This document shows positions 36,072 to 43,254 of a stretch of DNA of 64,000 nucleotides, piece after piece; position 1 is the first letter of the stretch, and each line of letters starts with the position of its first letter. The translations under genes were made by a program, and so were the position numbers. The stretch covers positions 434,001-498,000 of the forward strand of contig NZ_QJHL01000004.1 in assembly GCF_003202405.1 (NCBI RefSeq), in the 5' to 3' direction. Origin of the DNA: Flavobacterium hydrophilum. Its GTDB lineage: Bacteria; Bacteroidota; Bacteroidia; Flavobacteriales; Flavobacteriaceae. Below the pieces are notes generated by a model, which searched no databases, was not told the DNA's origin, and saw only the letters and a program-made list of their open reading frames with translations.

Positions 36072-36441
36072 GAAAGAACTTGCTTAGCAATAACTTGGTT
36101 TTTAGTAGTTTTAATTATGCTGGTTATTAATTTTAATATTGTAATTGCATCATTGTGAATGTTGCCGAATTCTTTTTCATTTAAATAGTCTGTTGCTTTG
36201 AGGAGTTCCAGCCAATAAATTGTTTCATTGGCTTCTTTCTGAGCTATTGCAAATTTATGAATAAAATCATTTTTACTTTCAGCGTGCTCTGCTTCTCTTA
36301 TCATTGCGCCAATACTGGTTCCGGATCGCAGGAGCTGTTTGGAGAGAGTGAATTCTTTTTTTCAATGCATAGATATTGATATAATTTGACTATTCGAATA
36401 GCAAAATCAAAACTTTTATCTTTTACAATGTTATTTTTCAT
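36068..36441 (-). pseudogene. Four-helix-bundle (23S rRNA IVS-type) protein, frameshifted
   Basis: From ATG 36441 the frame reads MKNNIVKDKSFDFAIRIVKL to IEKKN and then goes out of phase. The continuation in another frame is EFTLSKQLLRSGTSIGAMIR and onward to the stop at 36068, giving about 120 residues. The lesion is in the A/T homopolymer at 36356-36362. Such proteins are encoded in 23S rRNA intervening sequences and as stand-alone genes in Bacteroidota, and are related to the Avd protein of retroelements. No reverse transcriptase is nearby. Confidence 0.82.
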
Positions 36442-36474
36442 TAACAACTAACAATTTATAATTAACAATTAATA
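36441..36474 (-). repeat. Right arm of the inverted repeat flanking the four-helix-bundle gene
   Basis: TTAACAACTAACAATTTATA and onward. It is the inverted partner of 36035-36071 and overlaps the stop codon of the CWC/DUF5522 gene at 36469. Confidence 0.65.
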
Positions 36475-36831
36475 AGGGCAATGTCTGCATGCATTCCCAC
36501 AGCAAGTGCCTCTTTTTAGATGGAACCAGGTTTTGAAAACATAATTGCCGTTTTCGATATAATAATCAATATCTTCAATCAGCATTTCGGTTTTGGGTAA
36601 AGATACGGCTTTGTTTTTAACGGCTTTTTTTGGGGTAATAGTTTCTACATAGGCATCGATTTTGTCCATACATGCTTCTTTAAAGCATTCGGGACAAAGA
36701 CAGTCTCCTGCTTCTGAAAGATTGAAAATAGGAGGGAAATCATTGCACCAGCATCTGTTTTCTGTAGAAATATTTCCACAGTTAAAAGAAGATTCACACC
36801 CTGAACAAACTTTTATTTTTATAGTATTCAT
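36469..36831 (-). CDS. Cysteine-rich CWC protein fused to DUF5522
   Basis: 120 residues. The N-terminal part has the cysteine-rich CWC pattern (CSGCESSFNCGN, ENRCWCNDFP, CLCPECFKEAC), probably binding zinc. The C-terminal part is DUF5522, with GNYVFKTWFHLKRGTCCGN and a final CRHCPY. Neither part has a known function. It lies upstream of the four-helix-bundle pseudogene and cobU on the same strand. Confidence 0.78.
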   Translation of the reverse strand: MNTIKIKVCSGCESSFNCGNISTENRCWCNDFPPIFNLSEAGDCLCPECFKEACMDKIDAYVETITPKKAVKNKAVSLPKTEMLIEDIDYYIENGNYVFKTWFHLKRGTCCGNACRHCPY

Positions 36832-36978
36832 AAAATATGTAAAAAAATGGCTTGTTTAAATTTGTAAGAATAAAGATAAACAAAAAAATATAAATTAAAT
36901 TACCTTTGTCATTATCGATAAGGTCAGGAAATCACAAACAATAACAATGCCACACCCTTTAAAATCTATAACCTTTCT

Positions 36979-38121
36979 ATGAGACATTTATTTTCTAAAT
37001 TTATTTTTATTGTATCTTTTTTTCTTCTTACCGGATGTAAAAAAAATGAAAATGCAGAAGTTGTAACCACCACAATTCCCCAAAACAGTATTGAATATGC
37101 TTCAGGGCTTTCAATTGTAAAACACGATGGATATTCTGTGGTAACTGTTTCAAACCCATGGCCTGAAGCCAATAAAAATTTTACCTATATCTTAAAAGAA
37201 AAAGAGGCAAAAGTACCGGATAGTCTTCAGGATTATACTACAATAAAAGTACCGCTGGAATCTGTTGTGGTAACTTCAACAACCAATATTCCGTTTCTTG
37301 AAATGCTGGATGTTGAAAATAAACTAACTGGTTTTCCTCATACGGATTATATTTCTTCTGAAAAAACAAGAGCTTTAATTGACAAAGGTTCCGTTAAAAA
37401 TGTTGGGCAAAACGAAAAATTGAATATAGAACAATTAATAGATTTAGCACCGGATTTAATTGTAACCTTTGGAGTAGACAATAATAACCCAATGCTGGAT
37501 AATCTGAAAAAAAGCGGCTTAAATGTATTGATTCAGGCCGATTGGATGGAGCAGTCACCACTTGGAAAAGCCGAATGGATTAAACTTTACGGAGCTTTAT
37601 TTGGAAAAGAAGACAAGGCAAAAGAATTGTTTGATAAAATTGTGACAAGTTACAATCAGGCGCTGAAATTAGTAGCTGAAAAACCGGCAGCTTCAACAGT
37701 TTTATACGGTTCTATGTACGAAGATGTCTGGTATGTTGCCAAAGGGAACAGTTGGGTTGCCCAATTTATGAAAGATGCCCGGTCCAATTATTTATGGTCC
37801 GATTTGAAAGGGACAGGAAGTGAAGGACTATCTTATGAAAAAGTATTAGACAAAGCAAAAGCGGCAAATGTATGGATTGTTTCAGGTTCATTTAAAACCT
37901 TAGAAGAATTACAGAAAGCGAACCCGCATTACAGCGAATTTGATGCTTTTAAAAATAAATCGGTTTATTGTTTAGAAAGTAAATTAGGCGCTACCGGCGG
38001 AACAATTTATTATGAATTATCGCCAAGCCGCCCGGATTTGGTGCTGAAAGATTATATTAAAATTTTTCATCCGGATTTATTGCCTGGTTATGAGTTTACA
38101 TTTGCATTAAAACTGAATTAA
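36979..38121 (+). CDS. btuF: ABC transporter substrate-binding lipoprotein, probable cobalamin binder
   Basis: 380 residues. Lipobox LLTGC (Cys20). Residues ~90-370 form the two-lobed periplasmic-binding fold of the FecB/BtuF class (VVVTSTTNIPFLEMLDVENK, LIDLAPDLIVTFG). The class also carries iron siderophores and haem, but the location between cob genes and next to btuC/btuD supports cobalamin. A TACCTTTG box at 36901-36908 is its likely promoter. I see no second riboswitch in the 147-bp gap upstream. Confidence 0.85.
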   Translation: MRHLFSKFIFIVSFFLLTGCKKNENAEVVTTTIPQNSIEYASGLSIVKHDGYSVVTVSNPWPEANKNFTYILKEKEAKVPDSLQDYTTIKVPLESVVVTSTTNIPFLEMLDVENKLTGFPHTDYISSEKTRALIDKGSVKNVGQNEKLNIEQLIDLAPDLIVTFGVDNNNPMLDNLKKSGLNVLIQADWMEQSPLGKAEWIKLYGALFGKEDKAKELFDKIVTSYNQALKLVAEKPAASTVLYGSMYEDVWYVAKGNSWVAQFMKDARSNYLWSDLKGTGSEGLSYEKVLDKAKAANVWIVSGSFKTLEELQKANPHYSEFDAFKNKSVYCLESKLGATGGTIYYELSPSRPDLVLKDYIKIFHPDLLPGYEFTFALKLN

Positions 38122-38122
38122 A

Positions 38123-39151
38123 TTGGCAAACAAAAAACGAAATACTATTTTATTTGTCCTTTTGGCTTTAGGACTTTTACTGATGTTTTTTATGAGTCTT
38201 AGCTTAGGCTCTGTGAATATTCCGTTTAAAGATGTCTATTTAAGTTTAACAGGCGGGCAGGCCAGTAAATCGACATGGGAATATATCATTATCAATTACC
38301 GTTTGCCAAAAGCAATTACCGCAGTTTTAGTAGGAACCGGACTTTCAATAAGCGGTTTATTGATGCAGACTTTATTTAGAAATCCACTTGCGGGGCCTTA
38401 TGTTTTGGGATTAAGTTCCGGGGCAAGTTTAGGAGTGGCATTTGTTATTTTGGGTGCGGGATTTTTACCTTACTTTTTAAAAATCATTGCCTTATCATCT
38501 TACGGAATTGTTTTGGCCTCCACTTTAGGAAGTACGCTTGTTTTACTATTGGTGTTGTTGGTTTCGCAAAAGTTGAGAGATACAATGGCTATTTTAATCG
38601 TCGGTTTAATGTTTGGAAGCTTTACAACCGCGATTGTTAGTGTTTTAACTTATTTTAGCACTGCTGAACAGCTTCAGAAATTTACATTCTGGTCATTGGG
38701 AAATCTTGGAAATCTTTCATGGAAATCCATTTGTGTTTTGGCCTTTTCCGTATGTTTTGGTTTGGTTTTAAGTGCAGGCAGCATCAAGCCTTTAAATGCT
38801 TTGTTATTGGGAGAGAACTATGCAAAGAGTATGGGATTGAATTTAAAGAAAGCAAGATTGATTATCATTTTTGCGACAAGTATTTTGTCAGGAAGCATAA
38901 CAGCCTTTGCAGGTCCAATAGCCTTCATTGGATTAGCCGTGCCACATATTGCAAAATTGACATTTCAAACCAGTAATCATACGGTTTTGTTTTGGAGTAC
39001 TTTGCTTTTTGGAGCTATTATTGTGCTATTTTGTGATGTAGTTTCGCAAATGCCAGGCTTTGATGTGACATTGCCTATAAATGCAATCACATCTATTATT
39101 GGAGCACCGGTTGTGATTTGGCTGTTGGTACGAAAAAGAAATTTTCAGTAA
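38123..39151 (+). CDS. btuC: FecCD-type ABC permease, probable cobalamin importer
   Basis: 342 residues with about ten helices. Conserved blocks: RLPKAITAVLVGTGLSISG, NPLAGPYVLGLSSGASLG, GPIAFIGLAVPHIAK. The start is TTG at 38123, 1 bp after the btuF stop. The first ATG would remove most of the first helix, so TTG is supported. It would pair with BtuD in a BtuC2D2 importer. Specificity is inferred from the neighbours. Confidence 0.88.
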   Translation: MANKKRNTILFVLLALGLLLMFFMSLSLGSVNIPFKDVYLSLTGGQASKSTWEYIIINYRLPKAITAVLVGTGLSISGLLMQTLFRNPLAGPYVLGLSSGASLGVAFVILGAGFLPYFLKIIALSSYGIVLASTLGSTLVLLLVLLVSQKLRDTMAILIVGLMFGSFTTAIVSVLTYFSTAEQLQKFTFWSLGNLGNLSWKSICVLAFSVCFGLVLSAGSIKPLNALLLGENYAKSMGLNLKKARLIIIFATSILSGSITAFAGPIAFIGLAVPHIAKLTFQTSNHTVLFWSTLLFGAIIVLFCDVVSQMPGFDVTLPINAITSIIGAPVVIWLLVRKRNFQ

Positions 39152-39187
39152 ATATTCAGGAAAGGAAAACTCAGAATCTTTAAAAAA

Positions 39188-39964
39188 ATGAAAGCTATTC
39201 TATCAACTTCGAATTTAAATATTGGCTATAAATCCAAAAAGGGTGTAACAACTATTGCCGAGAATTTGAATTTGAATCTAACCTCAGGGAAACTCATTTC
39301 TTTAATTGGAGCAAACGGAATTGGAAAATCGACTTTACTGCGAACCATTACAGGTATTCAAAAACCATTATCAGGCAAAGTATTTTTGAATGATAAAAGT
39401 ATTTCAGAATATAAACCGTTAGAATTAGCTCAAAACCTGAGTCTGGTTTTAACCGAAAAACTGCCTCCAAGCAATCTTTCTGTTTTTGAACTTGTTGCTT
39501 TAGGACGTCAGCCCTATACAAATTGGGTGGGAACTTTAACTCAGACAGATATCGAAAAAGTGCATGAAGCAATGCAATTGACACAAATAGAACATTTGGC
39601 TTCAAAAAGGCATTTTGAAATCAGTGACGGACAGTTGCAAAAAGTTTTAATCGCAAGGGCTTTGGCGCAGGATACACCACTGATTATTTTAGATGAACCT
39701 ACAACGCATCTCGATTTACTGCATAAAGTTTCACTATTCAAATTGCTGAAAAAGCTAACGCAGGAAACCCAAAAATGTATTTTATTTTCGACGCATGACA
39801 TTGATTTGGCCATTCAGTTAAGCGATGAAATGATTATTATGACACCGGAAATGGTGGTGCAGGATGAACCTTGTCATTTAATTTCAAAAGGAAGTTTTGC
39901 GACATTATTCAAAGATGAAAACATTGTTTTTGATGCTGAAAAAGGGAAATTTATTGTGAGTTAG
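39188..39964 (+). CDS. btuD: ABC transporter ATP-binding protein, probable cobalamin importer
   Basis: 258 residues. Walker A GANGIGKST (near 40), Q-loop VLTEKLP, Walker B LIILDEPTTHLD, switch His in FSTHDID. The signature is ISDGQLQKV rather than LSGGQ; the first Gly is replaced by Asp. It follows btuC by 36 bp. The 3' end overlaps by 4 bp the convergent gene at 39961. Confidence 0.87.
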   Translation: MKAILSTSNLNIGYKSKKGVTTIAENLNLNLTSGKLISLIGANGIGKSTLLRTITGIQKPLSGKVFLNDKSISEYKPLELAQNLSLVLTEKLPPSNLSVFELVALGRQPYTNWVGTLTQTDIEKVHEAMQLTQIEHLASKRHFEISDGQLQKVLIARALAQDTPLIILDEPTTHLDLLHKVSLFKLLKKLTQETQKCILFSTHDIDLAIQLSDEMIIMTPEMVVQDEPCHLISKGSFATLFKDENIVFDAEKGKFIVS

Positions 39965-40437
39965 AGAATGTTTTCTCTGGGATATCGGTTTCTATTAATT
40001 TTAAGGGTCAGTTGTAATTCTTCTCTGTCGATGTTTAAATTACTTATGTTGTATTTTATAATTTTATTTTGATCGATAATGTAATAAATGAAAAAATCGG
40101 TGCTCGACCTGCCGGAGATTTTAGTATCGACTCTTTCGTTTTCAATATTACACCAAGAAACAAGCTCTTCATTTCTGTACTGAATTCCTTTAGAGTTTAT
40201 TCGAAACTGAACTTCATCGATTCTCTTTAATAATTTGGATGCGTGGTATGTTAAAAATAAAATAACAGGCAATAATAAAAAGAATGCTATGAAACCATTT
40301 TTATTTGTCAGCGAATAAATTGCAAAGATTAAAAGTCCAAATGCAGCTAAAAACCAAGTGAAAACTGTAGTTTGAGAATAATAAATTAATTTTTCTTTCG
40401 AATGACTTAGATTATTAGCATCAATTAAAGGCCTCAT
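39961..40437 (-). CDS. Membrane protein of unknown function with two helices
   Basis: 158 residues. Two adjacent helices (TWFLAAFGLLIFAIYSL and GFIAFFLLLPVILFLTY) are followed by a beta-rich cytoplasmic domain of ~85 residues (EVQFRINSKGIQYRNEELVS). The layout is like small PH-type or YcxB-like membrane proteins, but I cannot assign a family. It starts 2 bp after the trmL stop and is probably co-transcribed with it. Confidence 0.65.
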   Translation of the reverse strand: MRPLIDANNLSHSKEKLIYYSQTTVFTWFLAAFGLLIFAIYSLTNKNGFIAFFLLLPVILFLTYHASKLLKRIDEVQFRINSKGIQYRNEELVSWCNIENERVDTKISGRSSTDFFIYYIIDQNKIIKYNISNLNIDREELQLTLKINRNRYPRENIL

Positions 40438-40439
40438 AA

Positions 40440-40895
40440 TTATTCTTTTAGTGCAATCTGTCTCTTTGCTTCACCAACCACAAAGGCAACAGAATTCGCA
40501 ATATTGAAACTACGAATTAATTTCGACATTGGAATCGTTAAATGGTTTTCAAATAAAGCCAGAACTTCTTTGCTCAAACCAACACTTTCTTTCCCAAAAA
40601 CCAGCCAGTCCCCATCCTGAAATTCTGTTTCCAAATATGACTTTTCAGCATGTGAACTCATTAAAAAGACACGTGATTTGTCCTGAATCTGCTGCATCCA
40701 TTCTTCCACATTTTGATATTCTGTGACATCAAGATGTGTCCAATAATCTAACCCAGAGCGTTTTAAGTTTTTATCATTAATTACAAATCCAAACGGATGA
40801 ATTAAATGCAGTCTGCTTTCTGTGCCAACGCACAAGCGGCCTATGTTTCCGGTATTATTTGGTATTTCAGGTTCTACAAGAACAACGTTTAGCAT
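40440..40895 (-). CDS. trmL: tRNA (cytidine/uridine-34 2'-O)-methyltransferase
   Basis: 151 residues, a minimal SPOUT methyltransferase. Motifs: EPEIPNNTGNIGRLC, LVFGKESVGLSKEVL and the knot-forming IPMSKLIRSFNIANSVAFVV. It would methylate the wobble ribose of tRNA-Leu using S-adenosylmethionine. The length matches E. coli TrmL (157). Confidence 0.93.
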   Translation of the reverse strand: MLNVVLVEPEIPNNTGNIGRLCVGTESRLHLIHPFGFVINDKNLKRSGLDYWTHLDVTEYQNVEEWMQQIQDKSRVFLMSSHAEKSYLETEFQDGDWLVFGKESVGLSKEVLALFENHLTIPMSKLIRSFNIANSVAFVVGEAKRQIALKE

Positions 40896-40940
40896 CTTTT
40901 TGAGTTATAAAAGTTATGGGTTATAAGTTATGAGTTTTTT

Positions 40941-40980
40941 GGAATTATCTAATGGACTAATTGCCACATTATCTAATTCT
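40941..40980 (+). repeat. Short ATTATCTAATT-type repeat at the end of rluE
   Basis: GGAATTATCTAATGGACTAA and then TTGCCACATTATCTAATTCT. It is the same family as the cluster at 14152-14303, and it covers the last codons and stop of rluE. Confidence 0.5.
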
Positions 40981-41539
40981 CAAATTGATCTACCTCTCGG
41001 ACTTCTCCGGCTTTTAAGTCTTGCAAATATACATTTCCTATCCGAACACGCACTAAACGTAAAGTTGGAAAACCAACTGCTGCTGTCATTTTTCGAACCT
41101 GGCGGAACTTTCCTTCGTTAACGGTAATCGAAGCCCATGATGTTGGGCCATGACGTTCATCCCTGATTTTTTTAGCTCTTGGACCAAAATCCGGAATTTC
41201 ACTAACTATAAATGCAGAGCAGGGTTTTGTTTTATATTTTCCTCCTTCAAAACCAATTTCAACCCCTTTTTGCAGTTGTTCAATTGCTTCCGGAGTAATA
41301 ATGCCGTCAACCTGAACGTAATATTCCTTGTCTACTTTTTTGCTTCTGATCTGTTCGCTCACTTTTCCGTCAGTTGTCAGTAAAAGCAAGCCTTCAGAAT
41401 CTTCGTCAAGTCTTCCGATTGCCATTGTACCTTCTGGAAAATTATGTAGTTCGCCCAAAAGCTTTTTCTTTCTTTTCAATTCATAAATAAATTGACTGAG
41501 ATAGCCGTAAGGTTTAAAAAGAAGGAAGTGACGATGCAT
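40973..41539 (-). CDS. rluE: 23S rRNA pseudouridine synthase, RluE-like
   Basis: 188 residues. The RsuA/RluE-type catalytic block is MAIGRLDEDSEGLLLLT with the Asp of GRLDxDSEG. GKFRQVRKMTAAVGFPTLRL is the substrate motif. There is no S4 domain, as in RluE (which modifies U2457 of 23S rRNA). The start is ATG 41539 (MHRHFLLFKPYGY); a longer frame upstream is Ser/Phe-rich antisense to the next gene. Confidence 0.9.
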   Translation of the reverse strand: MHRHFLLFKPYGYLSQFIYELKRKKKLLGELHNFPEGTMAIGRLDEDSEGLLLLTTDGKVSEQIRSKKVDKEYYVQVDGIITPEAIEQLQKGVEIGFEGGKYKTKPCSAFIVSEIPDFGPRAKKIRDERHGPTSWASITVNEGKFRQVRKMTAAVGFPTLRLVRVRIGNVYLQDLKAGEVREVDQFEN

Positions 41540-41681
41540 GTTTTTATTTTCTTGCAAAGATAGTTTTGTTTCATCTTCATTAAAAAAATAATCGAAGAAT
41601 AAACTAAAAGCAATGTTAAACCATTTAGTTTTAAAATTTAGAATTCGTAATATTATAAGAAGAATATTAAATGAAAAAGAT

Positions 41682-42059
41682 ATGGAAACGAATAACTTAG
41701 GTTCTAAAAAAATAAACGGAGTACAAAAAGATATAGACGAATCGAAAGGGAAAAATATTTCGCACGATGGAAAATCAGAGGATGCAAATTTAAAAAAAGA
41801 AGTTGTTACTGATAAGGAAGGAAATAAAACGATTGTAGAAAGAGCCCGAAATGAAAATGAGGAAATTAGAAAAGATAAAGGTAATGTGAGCCTGAATAAT
41901 GCCAATTCAAATCGTGGCGTTTCATCTGAAGATGAAGCAAAAAAAACGGTCCAAAACAAAGATCGAAATTCGGACATCACGCCAAACCGTTACCCAAATT
42001 CTCATCCGGAAAGTCATAAAAACAGAGGGAACATGAAATTAGATGAAGATGATAAATAA
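41682..42059 (+). CDS. Hydrophilic, disordered protein of unknown function
   Basis: 125 residues, almost entirely charged or polar (METNNLGSKKINGVQKDIDE to HKNRGNMKLDEDDK), with no hydrophobic core or signal peptide. It resembles small stress or desiccation-type hydrophilins in composition, but no motif proves it. ATG 41682 is used; an ATG at 41613 would add a basic hydrophobic start. Confidence 0.55.
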   Translation: METNNLGSKKINGVQKDIDESKGKNISHDGKSEDANLKKEVVTDKEGNKTIVERARNENEEIRKDKGNVSLNNANSNRGVSSEDEAKKTVQNKDRNSDITPNRYPNSHPESHKNRGNMKLDEDDK

Positions 42060-42204
42060 GGAAAAATCTCCTGATAAATTTGATCCTAATGTGAAATAAC
42101 ATTTGATTATGATAAAGTCTTAATCTTATTGTAAAAGCTGTTTTTGCTAAGGCTAACTGAATATGTCTTCGTAAATTTAGGAAACAAATTTAAAATTTAA
42201 GAAT

Positions 42205-42957
42205 ATGGCACTTTTAGAAAACAAAGTAGCTTTTGTATCAGGTGGCGGTTCAGGTATTGGACGTGCAGTCGCAGAAGCTTATGCCCGTGAAGGAGCAAAA
42301 GTTGTAGTTTCAGATATTAATGTGGAACATGGAGAAGAAACTATAAAGATTATAAAAGAAAATGGCGGAGAAGCCTTTTTTGTAAAAGGTGATTCATCAA
42401 GTGCACTCGACAACAAACATATGGTCGAAGTAACAGTATCCAAATACGGTCGGCTTGATATAGCGTGTAATAATGCCGGCATGGGCGGACCTGCAAAACC
42501 AACAGGTGAATACGAACCGGATGCCTGGGATAAAGTTATAGCACTAAATTTAAGCGGTGTTTTCTATGCCTGTCGGTATCAATTGGAACAAATGGAGAAA
42601 AACGGAGGAGGAAATATCGTTAACGTAGCATCAATTCACGGACAGGTTGCAGCCCCACTAAGTCCCGCATATACAGCTTCAAAACATGGAGTAGTGGGAT
42701 TGACAAAAAATATTGCCGCTGAATATGCCCAGAAAAATATTCGTTGTAATGCTGTAGGTCCAGGTTACATCGAGACAGCATTATTAAAAGACAACTTAAA
42801 TACAGATGCCATGAGTGCCATAGCTGCAAAAGCACCCATGAATCGATTAGGAACCTCAGAAGAAGTGGCAGAGTTGGTGTTGTTTTTAAGTACTGAAAAA
42901 TCTTCATTCACAACCGGAAGCTACATTATTGCGGATGGAGGTTATACGGCTGTTTAG
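42205..42957 (+). CDS. SDR-family oxidoreductase
   Basis: 250 residues. Rossmann motif GGGSGIGRAVAEA, NNAG, catalytic Ser and Tyr in ASIHGQVAAPLSPAYTASK (YxxxK), and C-terminal ADGGYTAV. This is the classical short-chain dehydrogenase type (glucose 1-dehydrogenase / 3-oxoacyl-ACP reductase-like). The substrate is unknown. A hairpin terminator follows at 42977-43009. Confidence 0.88.
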   Translation: MALLENKVAFVSGGGSGIGRAVAEAYAREGAKVVVSDINVEHGEETIKIIKENGGEAFFVKGDSSSALDNKHMVEVTVSKYGRLDIACNNAGMGGPAKPTGEYEPDAWDKVIALNLSGVFYACRYQLEQMEKNGGGNIVNVASIHGQVAAPLSPAYTASKHGVVGLTKNIAAEYAQKNIRCNAVGPGYIETALLKDNLNTDAMSAIAAKAPMNRLGTSEEVAELVLFLSTEKSSFTTGSYIIADGGYTAV

Positions 42958-42976
42958 ATTTTTTTTTCATAAAAAA

Positions 42977-43009
42977 TGCCCCCAAATAGTGTCTGACTTT
43001 TTGGGGGCA
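42977..43009 (+). terminator. Terminator after the SDR gene
   Basis: TGCCCCCAAA pairs with TTTGGGGGCA around the loop TAGTGTCTGACTT. That loop matches 11 of 13 bases of the one at 16049-16061. The ~245 bp from here to the next gene hold only a TAAATTTG box at 43221-43228, a likely promoter. Confidence 0.75.
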
Positions 43010-43254
43010 GTGCATTCAGATGGTCTTTTTTTATATTTAAGCAATACTTTTTTTGTTAACAAAACTTATGTGTAAGAATGTTAATTTAATGATTTACGAT
43101 TCGTTTTGTTAACGATATTTAATATAAATTATTCTAAAAATGCTTTTTGTTGTCGAATTTTTATAAATAATTGGTTTTTAAGTTTAGAGTTTTATAATAA
43201 TCCCTTAACTTTAAGATACATAAATTTGTAGTCTTAAACTTAATTTTAAAACTC

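Noticed and set aside
36068..36441. Diversity-generating retroelement (Avd-like four-helix bundle)
   Set aside because: No reverse transcriptase, template or variable repeat in the neighbourhood.
36832..36978. A second cobalamin riboswitch in front of btuF
   Set aside because: No B12 box, no CCCGCAACTGT-like core, and the gap is too short.
41540..41980. Long N-terminal extension of the RluE-like protein
   Set aside because: The extra Phe/Ser-rich residues are the antisense of the hydrophilic gene at 41682-42059; the family starts at MHRHF.
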